Source: Thiocystis minor
Lineage (GTDB): Bacteria; Pseudomonadota; Gammaproteobacteria; Chromatiales; Chromatiaceae
Direction: 5' to 3'
NCBI RefSeq assembly: GCF_016653465.1
Contig: NZ_NHSQ01000084.1
Coordinates: 1 to 64,000, forward strand
Length of the DNA stretch: 64,000 nt
Shown here piece after piece: positions 47,875-57,421 of the stretch. Below the pieces are notes generated by a model, which was given only the letters and a program-made list of their open reading frames with translations, searched no databases and was not told the origin of the DNA. Numbering within the stretch: the stretch's first letter is position 1; each line of letters begins with the position of its first letter. The translations under genes and the position numbers were made by a program.

Positions 47875-50800
47875 ATGCAGCGGGTCAGCCCCGACCTTTC
47901 ATGCCTTTATCCCGCGGACATCAGCGACTCAGTGAAGATCCCCGGCTATACGATTATTCGCGAGCTTGGCAGCGGCGGGATGGCGACGGTCTATCTGGCG
48001 CGTCAGGATCGGCTGTCGCGCGATGTTGCCTTAAAGGTGATGAAACCGCTGGCCATCGCGGGCGACGATTTCACCTCCCGCTTCATCAAGGAAGGGCAGA
48101 TCATTGCCCAACTCCAGCACCCCCAGATCGTCACCATCTTCGATTTCGACTCGACCGACGGCTACCATTATTTCTCCATGGAATATCTTCCGGGGGGGAC
48201 GCTGGCGGACGAGATCGGCAAAGGGCTGTCGACCGCGCGCGCGATCGCGATTACGAAAAAAATCGCCGAGGCGCTCGCGGTCGCCCATGCGCGGGGCGTC
48301 ATCCATCGGGATGTCAAACCGCAGAATATCCTGTTCCGCGCCGATGGCACCCCGGTTCTGACCGATTTCGGCATCGCGAGGGCAGTGAAAAGCAACGCCG
48401 ATTCGATGCAGTTGACCAGTTATGGGATGGTCATCGGCAGTCCCCGCTACATGAGTCCGGAGCAGAGTACCGGCCAACCGCTCGATGCGCGCTCGGATCT
48501 GTACAGTCTGGGCGTGGTGTTCTACGAGATGCTGACGAATCAACTGCCGTATCAGGCGGACGATGTCGTGAGTCTCGCCATGAAGCATTGCTCCGATCCG
48601 ATTCCCCGCCTGCCCGATCACCTGGCAGTCTACCAGCCCATCCTCGACAAACTGATCGCTAAGAAACCGCAGGACCGCTTCGCCAGTGCCGGTCAGCTCA
48701 TTCGCGCGCTGGAGGTTTCCGAGAGCGAAACCCGCGCCACTGGCGCGAATGACGAGGCCACCCGACTGGTCGTCCGGGGCGCCGAGGAGCGGACAAAGAC
48801 CGCGAGCCAGGGCCGAAGTCATGCCGATCGGACGGGTTTGCGACTCCTGGGAGCTGTCCTGGTGCTGATGTCGCTCGCGGGAGTCGGCCTCTATCTCGTG
48901 CTGCGGACGCAGGACGATCTGCCCGCCGAGCCCAGCATCGCCGAGCGGCTGCCCGCGGCCCGCGCGGACCGCGCGGAGACCGCCACTCAATATGAAAAAC
49001 TCGCCATCGAACATGTCCAGAAGGCGCAATACGAACAAGGCATGGAACTCGTCAGGCTGGGACTCTCGATGACGCCGGACGATACCCGGCTGGGCGCCTT
49101 GAAATCACTGATTCAGGATCGGATCGAGGTCGAGAAACAGCTCGGCGCGGCGCGGGAATTGTTGCGTGAAAACCTGCTCGACGAGAGCCTGGCGCTGGTC
49201 GAATCCGGTTTGCAGCGCGTTCCTGACCATCCTGATCTGATCGCGCTGCGCACCGAGCTTCAGGAGCGTCTCGCTCGGCGTACGCGCAGTCAGGCCGACG
49301 CCCTGCTCGCGCGCGCCCGCTCCAGCGTCGAGACCGGACAGTTCGACGACGCTCTAGCTCGGGTGCGCGAAGGACTCGGGCTGGTGCCGGACCACCCTGG
49401 ACTCCTACAACTGCAAACGCTGGCGCAGCGCGCCATGGAACGGCGCGAGGCCATCCAGGAATCGATTCGTCAGGCGACCAGTCTGCTGGCATCGGAAACC
49501 CTGGCCGAGAGCATTGCGTTCATCGACCGCGCGCTGGAAGCGGCGCCCCATGAGACGCAGTTGCTGGATCTGCGCGCGACGGCGGAAAAACAGTTGCAAA
49601 GACAACGCGAGAAGACGGTGGCCGAGCTGTTCGAACAGGCGCGGGGATTGATGTCGGAGGGGGATTTTCAGCGCTCGCGCTCGCTCATCGAGGAAGGCTT
49701 GCGGATCGACCCCGACCATCTCCAATTGAAGACCCTGCGCGATGAGGTCGGCGCCGCGCAGGCGCGGCGGCTTCAGCGGCAGGCGGACGAACTCTTGGGC
49801 AAGGCGCAACGCCTGTTTGAGAAGCAAGAGTATGACGCCGCGCTCGATCTCATTGGCGAAGGCCTGAGTCTCGCGCCGGAGCATGCGGGTCTGGCTGGAC
49901 TGCGCGCTCGGATCGCCGCGGTGCATCAGGCCGAGAACCGCATCGCTCAAGTCTTGCAAGACTGCGAGCGGCAATTCCCGCTCACCGAACGCTCGGCGGA
50001 GACCGGCGCGCTCGCCGCGAAGTGTTACCTTCAGATCCTGACACTCGATCCAACCAATGCGCAGGCTCTGGAGCATCTCCAGAAGATCGCGGATCTGATC
50101 GCGGAGCAAGTCGAATCCTTATTGCAGTCCCATCGGCTCGACGATGCAGAGCGCGCCCTGGAACAATTGCAATCGCTCGCTCCAGCGCACCCGACACTGA
50201 CCGCACTGCGGGATGATTTGAAGAAGCGCCGAGAATTATCTCCGACGATGATCGACATCGCGGGCGGTTGTTTCGAGATGGGCAGTCCTCCCACGGAAGC
50301 GGGACGCGAGGACGACGAGCGTCAGCATCAGGTCTGCGTCAAGGCTTTTCGGCTCGGTCAATTCGAGCTCTCGGTCGCCGAATTCAAACGGTTTACCAAG
50401 GCGAGCGGCTATCAGACCGACGCGGAGCAGGACGTTGGCGGTTGGGATGGCTGCTGGGCGCTGGATCAGGAGCAGACCACGGCCTGGGGCTATCAGCCCT
50501 GGGCCAGTTGGCTGAAGCCGAACAAATATCAAACGGTGCGGGATCAGGATCCAATCAGTTGCGTCAGTTGGAACGATGCTCAAGCCTATCTGCGATGGCT
50601 GAATCAGGAGACCGGCGGCGCCTTTCGTTTGCCGACCGAGGCGGAATGGGAGTACGCGGCGCGCGCGGGTTCGACGACATCGCGTTTTTGGGGCGACGCA
50701 ATCGACGCGAGCGCCTGCCGCTATGCGAATACCGCCGACGCCGGGCATGGCTGGGCGGACGGCTTTCCCTGCAACGATCAGCAGGAATGGGTCGCCCCGA

Positions 50801-51078
50801 TCGGGAGTTTTGAACCCAATGCCTGGGGCTTGAACGATCTGCTCGGCAATCTCTGGGAGTGGACCTGCTCGGAGTATGACGCCGCCTACAACGGGACCGA
50901 ACGGGTCTGTGCGCCCAGCGCCTCGGATGCCGCCCGCATTCTGCGCGGCGGCGCCTGGAACAGCGGGCCGGGTCCGGTGCGCTCCGCCTACCGCAACCGG
51001 AACTTTCCCGAGTCGCGCTATAACTTCGTTGGCTTCCGGCTTGCCCATGACGCCCCCGCCGCGCCCGAGGCGCGCTGA
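47875..51078 (+). CDS. Membrane Ser/Thr protein kinase (PpkA-like) with TPR-like repeats and SUMF1-like domain
   Basis: The product has about 1067 residues. A Hanks-type kinase domain (about 25-285) carries GSGGMATVYL, ALKVMK, HRDVKPQN (144-151) and DFG (164-166), so it should be active. One membrane helix (about 322-343) is followed by six or seven TPR-like helical repeats of about 62-65 residues (360-780, each with an EGL-x-P-x-H core). A C-terminal SUMF1/FGE-like domain covers about 790-1055. The latter lacks the catalytic cysteines of formylglycine-generating enzyme (WNSGPGPVRSAYRN), so it is probably a binding domain. Location beside tagH and pppA makes it the T6SS activating kinase. The start is uncertain; GTG at 47932 fits the family equally. 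Confidence 0.88.
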   Translation: MQRVSPDLSCLYPADISDSVKIPGYTIIRELGSGGMATVYLARQDRLSRDVALKVMKPLAIAGDDFTSRFIKEGQIIAQLQHPQIVTIFDFDSTDGYHYFSMEYLPGGTLADEIGKGLSTARAIAITKKIAEALAVAHARGVIHRDVKPQNILFRADGTPVLTDFGIARAVKSNADSMQLTSYGMVIGSPRYMSPEQSTGQPLDARSDLYSLGVVFYEMLTNQLPYQADDVVSLAMKHCSDPIPRLPDHLAVYQPILDKLIAKKPQDRFASAGQLIRALEVSESETRATGANDEATRLVVRGAEERTKTASQGRSHADRTGLRLLGAVLVLMSLAGVGLYLVLRTQDDLPAEPSIAERLPAARADRAETATQYEKLAIEHVQKAQYEQGMELVRLGLSMTPDDTRLGALKSLIQDRIEVEKQLGAARELLRENLLDESLALVESGLQRVPDHPDLIALRTELQERLARRTRSQADALLARARSSVETGQFDDALARVREGLGLVPDHPGLLQLQTLAQRAMERREAIQESIRQATSLLASETLAESIAFIDRALEAAPHETQLLDLRATAEKQLQRQREKTVAELFEQARGLMSEGDFQRSRSLIEEGLRIDPDHLQLKTLRDEVGAAQARRLQRQADELLGKAQRLFEKQEYDAALDLIGEGLSLAPEHAGLAGLRARIAAVHQAENRIAQVLQDCERQFPLTERSAETGALAAKCYLQILTLDPTNAQALEHLQKIADLIAEQVESLLQSHRLDDAERALEQLQSLAPAHPTLTALRDDLKKRRELSPTMIDIAGGCFEMGSPPTEAGREDDERQHQVCVKAFRLGQFELSVAEFKRFTKASGYQTDAEQDVGGWDGCWALDQEQTTAWGYQPWASWLKPNKYQTVRDQDPISCVSWNDAQAYLRWLNQETGGAFRLPTEAEWEYAARAGSTTSRFWGDAIDASACRYANTADAGHGWADGFPCNDQQEWVAPIGSFEPNAWGLNDLLGNLWEWTCSEYDAAYNGTERVCAPSASDAARILRGGAWNSGPGPVRSAYRNRNFPESRYNFVGFRLAHDAPAAPEAR

Positions 51079-51094
51079 GGGCGTCGCTGCTCCG

Positions 51095-52060
51095 CTACTG
51101 GGCCTGGGTCAGTTGGCGCGAGGTATCCAGCAAGGCGCGGTATTGCTCGTTCCTTGTCAGTTCCAGCTTGCCCAGTTGCGCGGTCTTGCCCGGGTCGCTG
51201 GATTTCCCCCCGGCGGACTCGCTCTGCTTGAGCTGTTGTATCGCATGCACTTCCCGGCGCACCCGGTCGGCCTCGCTCGCGGCATCGCGACGCTGACTCT
51301 CGGCCTGGCGTTGCAGGGCGGCCTGATCCGGGCCGGGGGCGGCCGGGGCGGTTGCGGGGCGGCTCGGCTGGCTGGCCGAGGCTTTTCGTAATTGCTGACG
51401 CAGCGACGCGGCGACCTGATTCCGCAGCGCGAGCTCACGCTTGAATGCCGCCTGCTGGGCCTTGAGCGTCGATTCGAAAATGAGCCGATCAGACGTCAAA
51501 CCCGCCGCCCGTCGATACCAATCCAGCGACTGCGTCTTGTCCTGCGGCACGCCCAGCCCGCGCTCATACAGCGATCCCAGATTCGTCTGCGCCGGCGCGT
51601 GGTTCTGCTCGGCCGCCTTGCGATACCAATTGGCGGCGCTTGCATAATCGGGAACGGCCAGCCCCAGACCTTTTTCGTAAATCTCGCCCACGTAGGTCTG
51701 CGCGACCGGATCTCCGCCCTGGGCCTTGGGGAGCAGGGTCTGAAGCGCACTGCTGTAATCGGAGCGATCGAACAGCACGAATTCGCCGCCGCGGATCGCG
51801 CAATCGGACTTGGTCGACTTGACCGACCGACGCGGCGCCAGATAGGTCATCCGCGTTCCAAGTTGGCGGATCTGACCGGGCAGGAGACAATCGACGAGGA
51901 CGAAATCATCGATTCCCTTGCCGGGCGCGATGGGAGTGATGGCAGCTTGTCCGGTTTCCAGGTCGCCACTCCCGGGCGCGCTGGCGCACCCCAGCAGGCT
52001 CAGGAGGAGCGGGATCGTGATGACGGTCAGAACCGATCGCATTGACTTGTCTTGTGTCAT
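51095..52060 (-). CDS. Sel1-repeat lipoprotein
   Basis: The 321-residue protein has a lipoprotein signal (LSLLGC), two Sel1-like repeats (about 115-185: AQTYVGEIYEKGLGLAVPDYASAANWYRKAAEQ and its successor, shown in part) and a long charged, probably coiled-coil C-terminus (200-321). Sel1 repeats bind proteins. It converges on the kinase gene, 16 bp from its stop, so a link to the T6SS is possible but unproven. No catalytic domain is seen. Confidence 0.75.
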   Translation of the reverse strand: MTQDKSMRSVLTVITIPLLLSLLGCASAPGSGDLETGQAAITPIAPGKGIDDFVLVDCLLPGQIRQLGTRMTYLAPRRSVKSTKSDCAIRGGEFVLFDRSDYSSALQTLLPKAQGGDPVAQTYVGEIYEKGLGLAVPDYASAANWYRKAAEQNHAPAQTNLGSLYERGLGVPQDKTQSLDWYRRAAGLTSDRLIFESTLKAQQAAFKRELALRNQVAASLRQQLRKASASQPSRPATAPAAPGPDQAALQRQAESQRRDAASEADRVRREVHAIQQLKQSESAGGKSSDPGKTAQLGKLELTRNEQYRALLDTSRQLTQAQ

Positions 52061-52459
52061 GACAAACGCCCTTGAAGATTCCCAAGGTAGAGTCTAAACC
52101 ACGTACTGAGCGAAGCGCGTCGTTTTTGCGTCGTGCCTGTTCGTCGGCGATCGCCAACGATTGGTGGGTCGAACGCTAAAAAGTCTCTTCGAATGACCGT
52201 GCGGAATCCCGCTCGAACAGGGGTTGACAATGTCCGCCCGCCTGTGGAATTGTCCTGAAAAGGCGACGTGCCATCCATGCCTCATCCGCTCCGGCGTCGC
52301 GCATGAAGATTTTCGAAAGCAGAGACATTTCAATTTTCGCGATCGTTTGATCCGGAAGATTTCTCTCCACGCAACGTGGGGGCATTGTGTGCCATGGTGC
52401 TGAAAAAACACATTCCAATTGGGGTCATGGCATTGGGTCTGACTTACCTGGGGGCTCAC
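52061..52459 (+). promoter_or_regulatory. Regulatory spacer upstream of the autotransporter-like gene
   Basis: This 399-bp gap contains a near-perfect 20-bp palindrome centred on GGCGATCGCC (52142-52161). It also has TTGACA (52224-52229) with TGGAAT at 52245-52250, a weak promoter with a short 15-bp spacer. The frame of the next gene is open from 52376, but codon use is unlike that of the gene until about 52460, so I treat this as untranslated. Confidence 0.4.
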
Positions 52460-55069
52460 ATGATTGCAGTCGCAAAGGGTGGCGAAATCGACACCCGCCT
52501 TCCCGCTCGAAGATGGCTGTTTTCCGTTTTCATCCTTGTCGCCGGTCTGTTCATGGCGTCCGCGCAGGCCGCCCCGACGTTCGATCCGAACGCGCCCGAG
52601 GTTGAATTGGCGCCCGGCGCCAGCCTGCCGATTCGCATTGCTCCGGGATCCTCGTCGCCCACGACGGGGTTCACCGAGAGCCTCGTCGGTGCGGAGTGGA
52701 CCGAGGGCGGCGGAACCGTCGAGCGTTCCAAGGAACTGATCGCAACTGGCGATACCGTCGACTATCAAGTTCCCGCCGACATCCCGCATTGCACCAGGTT
52801 TTCCGACGTGCTCGCGGTGGATTGGCAGACTTGCGGCGACGGTTGCTTCGATGGGAACCCGGTCAGAACCGACATCAGTGTCACGGTGATCGACCCTCTC
52901 ATGGCGAATCCGGCCAGTGGAACCCTCAGGGGCGCGCCTGGAAGTGTCCATACCTTAAGCCTCGCGCTCTCTGGCGGACGCACGCCCTATCAGGCGCCAA
53001 CCAGCGCGAGCAATGCGGATGTCAGCTTCTCGAATGGAACCTTGACGTACAGGATTCCCGCGGATGCCACGGGAGACTATACCGATACCGTCACCATCAA
53101 TGGCGCCAGCGCGGGCGACGAGTGCGGCGCCAATTCCGTCAGCGTGACTATCTCTATTTCTGTCCCCTCGGAAACCCTGCTCATCAGCCCGTCGTCGTCG
53201 AATCGCGGCGAGGTTCAACCCGGTGCCATGGTCGAAGCCCGGTTCGCGGTCTCCGGCGGGATCCCGGCCTATACCGCCGAGGTCGTTTCCGGTCCAGCGG
53301 GCGCCAGGTTGAGCGGCCCATCCGTGAGCGACGGAGCGCTGACCTTCAGCTACAGCGTCCCCTTGGATGCGCCGTCAGGAGCCAATACCTTTACGATCAG
53401 GGTACTCGACAGCGGGGCAGGCGCGGCCCAGCAGAGTGCCACCGCTACGGTCAGCTTCACGGTCGCCGCGGCGGCGGGGTCGACGCTGAGCGCGAATCCG
53501 ACAGACATCTCGCTCAGCGCGATTTCGCTGGTCGATCTCGACAATGAGGTCGGCGAAACGTTCGAGGTGAGCGGCGGCGTGCCGCCCTACCTGCTCAGTG
53601 TCGCGGGGATCAGCGGCGGCATCGTCGGACGGGTCGAGCCATCCCAACTCGCGGCCCCCGGCCGTGTTGCCTATGCCGTGGACATCCCCGCCAACGCCCA
53701 ATCCGATCTGGCGTTCGAAAATCGGATTCAGATCACCGACTCCACCGGCGCATCGGTCAGTGTGTCGGTGCAAGCGAACGTGAACGCGTCCAATACGCTG
53801 TCGAGCCAGTCTGGCCTCACTCCGAATCAACGCAATGTCGCTCAGGCGATCGAAACCGTCTGTCCGAAGCTGGCGACCCTGTCTCAGCGTTCCGCCGAGC
53901 AGGAAGACCTCTTCAACCAATGTTCCAACATGCTGGCCAATCCGCGTGCGGAAGGCATCCCGAATACCCTGGATCAGATCACCAGCGAGAAGGCCAACGC
54001 GGCGAAGAGCGCGGGCATCGAAACCGGAACCCAGCAATTGGCGAATATCGGCTCCCGTCTCGCCGCCCTGCGATCCGGATCCAAGGGGATCGATATCGGC
54101 GCACTCGCGGTGAATCTTGGTGGTGAAAGCCTGTCGGGCAATCAACTTGCCACCCTGGCCGCCATGGGACTGTCGGGAGGCGGCGCCAGCGCGGATAGCA
54201 CCTTCGGCAACTGGGGTTTCTTCCTGAACGGCGCCGTCAATCTCGGCGATCGCGACACGACCGAAAATGAAACCGGTTTCGATTACAACATGATCGGCAT
54301 CACGGTTGGTGCCGACTACCGCTTTAGCGATCGCTTCGTCGCGGGCGGTGCGTTCGGATACGCGAAGAACGATGTCGACTTCGATTCGAATGACGGTGGT
54401 CTGGATACCGAAACCTGGCATCTCGCGGCCTACGCCACCCATTCATTGACCGATCGTCTTTATCTCGACGCCATCGTCGAATACGGTTGGAACGACTACG
54501 AATCCAAACGCAACCTCAGCTACCAAATCACGCCAGGGCTCGACCCCGTCAGCCGCCAAGCCAGTGCCGATTATGATGGCAATCAACTCGGCGCCAGCCT
54601 GGGTGCCGGGTACGATCTGAACGAGGGGCCATTCGCCTATGGCGTCTATGGCCGGGTCGCTTACCTTCAGGTGGAGGTCGACGATTTTCTCGAACAGGGC
54701 GCGGGCGGACTCAATCTTGCCATGGACGGTTTCGATGCCACCTCGTTGACGAGCGTGCTGGGCGCGCGTCTCTCGCGGGTATTCAATACTTCCACGGCGG
54801 TCCTGGTGCCCCAGGCGCGCTTCGAATGGGAGCATGAATACGACAATGACGGGGACATCCTGACGGCTCGTTTTGCCGCCGACCCGACGGGTACCAGCTT
54901 CCGCATCCTGACCGACGAGCCTGACCGGGACTACTTCCGGCTCGGTCTCGGGCTCTCGGCGGTCTTCCCGCATGGTCTCTCGACCTTTGTGAACTATGAC
55001 ACTCTGCTCGACAAGCGGGACTGGAGCGATCACATGATCGATGCGGGAGTGCGTTGGGAGTTTTACTGA
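52460..55069 (+). CDS. Autotransporter-barrel outer-membrane protein with Ig-like passenger
   Basis: From the ATG at 52460 (GGGGG site upstream) the product has 869 residues. A long signal peptide ends ASAQA-AP. Three or four repeated beta-sandwich segments follow (about 40-470, with G-G-x-P-x-Y repeats such as VSGGIPAYTAEV and VSGGVPPYLLSV). A helical, Gln/Asn-rich linker (about 480-570) leads to a C-terminal 12-strand autotransporter barrel (about 583-869) ending WEFY, the aromatic end needed for BAM insertion. It is probably exposed on the cell surface. Alternative starts at 52376 and 52394 exist. The passenger is not recognised as any known adhesin. Confidence 0.82.
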   Translation: MIAVAKGGEIDTRLPARRWLFSVFILVAGLFMASAQAAPTFDPNAPEVELAPGASLPIRIAPGSSSPTTGFTESLVGAEWTEGGGTVERSKELIATGDTVDYQVPADIPHCTRFSDVLAVDWQTCGDGCFDGNPVRTDISVTVIDPLMANPASGTLRGAPGSVHTLSLALSGGRTPYQAPTSASNADVSFSNGTLTYRIPADATGDYTDTVTINGASAGDECGANSVSVTISISVPSETLLISPSSSNRGEVQPGAMVEARFAVSGGIPAYTAEVVSGPAGARLSGPSVSDGALTFSYSVPLDAPSGANTFTIRVLDSGAGAAQQSATATVSFTVAAAAGSTLSANPTDISLSAISLVDLDNEVGETFEVSGGVPPYLLSVAGISGGIVGRVEPSQLAAPGRVAYAVDIPANAQSDLAFENRIQITDSTGASVSVSVQANVNASNTLSSQSGLTPNQRNVAQAIETVCPKLATLSQRSAEQEDLFNQCSNMLANPRAEGIPNTLDQITSEKANAAKSAGIETGTQQLANIGSRLAALRSGSKGIDIGALAVNLGGESLSGNQLATLAAMGLSGGGASADSTFGNWGFFLNGAVNLGDRDTTENETGFDYNMIGITVGADYRFSDRFVAGGAFGYAKNDVDFDSNDGGLDTETWHLAAYATHSLTDRLYLDAIVEYGWNDYESKRNLSYQITPGLDPVSRQASADYDGNQLGASLGAGYDLNEGPFAYGVYGRVAYLQVEVDDFLEQGAGGLNLAMDGFDATSLTSVLGARLSRVFNTSTAVLVPQARFEWEHEYDNDGDILTARFAADPTGTSFRILTDEPDRDYFRLGLGLSAVFPHGLSTFVNYDTLLDKRDWSDHMIDAGVRWEFY

Positions 55070-55186
55070 GGCAGCGTCTGGCGCATCCGAAGACGAGTTC
55101 TTGACCGCTCGCGGCGCTGGCTCCGATTGCCTGATGTGGGAGTCGCCCGAGCTTTCCGGAAGCCCGGGATGCGAATGGCCTTGGCG

Positions 55187-55215
55187 CAAGGGGCGGGTTG
55201 CAACCCCGCCCCTTG
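55187..55215. terminator. Strong hairpin between the convergent autotransporter and phaR genes
   Basis: CAAGGGGCGGGTT and AACCCCGCCCCTTG form a GC-rich stem of about 13 bp with a 2-nt loop and one bulge, followed by TCCGTTTA. It probably ends transcription from the left and perhaps from phaR on the right. Confidence 0.7.
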
Positions 55216-55289
55216 TCCGTTTATCGCGTGCAATGGCGCTAGGTGATGTGAAGCCTTGGGCTTGGGTATGAAGTTTCCCGGAAATCGCC

Positions 55290-55763
55290 TTAAACCGCAT
55301 CGTCCTTTTTCTTGCGTTCGCCGCCGAACTCGAAGCGGGCCGCGCGCAGGAAATCCTTTTGGAGGTCGGCCCAGATCTCGACATTTTTCTGGGTCATGCG
55401 GCTCATGGCCTCGAAGGGGTTTTCGGTCCAGGATTGGGTCATCTCCTGCTGCTGTTTGGCGAAGAGATCGAGCGAGGTTTCCAGGTAGCGGGCGAACATG
55501 CCCTGGAGAGTGCCGCCATAGAAGCGGATGATTTGGGCGAGCATGGTGGCGCTGAAGAGCGGTTCGCCGCCGGTTTCTTCTTCAAGCATGATCTGGAGCA
55601 GGATGGAGCGGGTGATGTCGCTGTCGTTGGCCGTATCGACGACCTTGATGCTGGTGCAGTTCATCACGAGTGCGCGGACATCGGAAAGGGTGATGTAGCG
55701 ACTGACCTCGGTGTCATAGAGACGGCGGTTCGGGTACTTCTTGATGAGACGCTCGCTGTTCAT
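55290..55763 (-). CDS. phaR: Polyhydroxyalkanoate synthesis regulator PhaR
   Basis: From the ATG at 55763 the product has 157 residues. The conserved N-terminal DNA-binding domain begins RLIKKYPNRRLYDTEVSRYI, and PHB-binding accumulation-regulator domains follow (about 10-110). PhaR binds both PHA granules and DNA and represses phasin and synthesis genes until polymer appears. A GTG two codons earlier is possible. Repeat copy C ends 7 bp upstream of the ATG, and no Shine-Dalgarno is visible. Its own stop lies in GCGGTTTAA, the same motif as the repeat ends. Confidence 0.92.
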   Translation of the reverse strand: MNSERLIKKYPNRRLYDTEVSRYITLSDVRALVMNCTSIKVVDTANDSDITRSILLQIMLEEETGGEPLFSATMLAQIIRFYGGTLQGMFARYLETSLDLFAKQQQEMTQSWTENPFEAMSRMTQKNVEIWADLQKDFLRAARFEFGGERKKKDDAV

Positions 55764-55769
55764 GGTCAC

Positions 55770-55858
55770 TTAAACCGCGTTCGGCATGGTCTGCAAAATG
55801 TTGTGCATGGCTTATTGACTCGTCCGCGCCAACTTGCGTCGGCGCTAACGCGGTTTAA
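55770..55858. repeat. Intergenic inverted-end repeat, copy C (89 bp)
   Basis: TTAAACCGCGTT (55770-55781) and AACGCGGTTTAA (55847-55858) form a perfect 12-bp inverted repeat, differing from other copies by a paired C-to-T/G-to-A change. It lies directly upstream of phaR. A further half-end TTTAAACCGC is at 55869-55878. Confidence 0.8.
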
Positions 55859-55924
55859 ATTTTCATCATTTAAACCGCAATCACCAGGGGAAACTCGCGA
55901 CAGCGGATTCCCCCGGACTTCGCG

Positions 55925-57109
<1,185 letters not shown>

Positions 57110-57258
57110 GGTGTGGATGTCCTCTTGGATTTTAGTGGCGAACGTGAACTCTAAACCGAGTCCGCGATGACATGCCTTCTGTCGGGCGAGTTGGCGAACT
57201 CGCACAAACCGACCGCCGTCGCGGAAAAATCGGTCAAGTCATTAAAATTTTTAATCAT

Positions 57259-57346
57259 TTAAAGCGCGTCGACGCCGACGTTCGGAGGGTCTGCAAACCC
57301 CGCTGATCGCTCGAAACGCCCCCGGTCACTCCATGACGCGCTTTAA
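57259..57346. repeat. Intergenic inverted-end repeat, copy D (88 bp), with compensatory change
   Basis: TTAAAGCGCGTC (57259-57270) and GACGCGCTTTAA (57335-57346) keep a perfect 12-bp inverted repeat, although both arms differ from the TTAAACCGCGTC form at the matching position (C to G and G to C). Paired change implies that base pairing, or end symmetry, is maintained. It lies in the phaA-phaE divergent spacer. Confidence 0.8.
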
Positions 57347-57357
57347 TTCTACGCACC

Positions 57358-57390
57358 TTTGTTGCAGTGCACAAATCCGCGTGTTAAGTT
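57358..57390 (+). promoter_or_regulatory. Candidate phaE-phaC promoter with overlapping dyad
   Basis: TTTGTTGCAGTGCACAAA (57358-57375) is a near-dyad with TTTGT/ACAAA arms around GCA-G-TGC. TTGCAG (57362) and TAAGTT (57385) are 17 bp apart and could be -35 and -10. TGCA-rich dyads of this kind are known PhaR targets in other bacteria, so PhaR control of phaEC is a reasonable inference. Confidence 0.45.
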
Positions 57391-57421
57391 TCGCCCCATA
57401 CGAAACCGGGAGGACAGGAAC

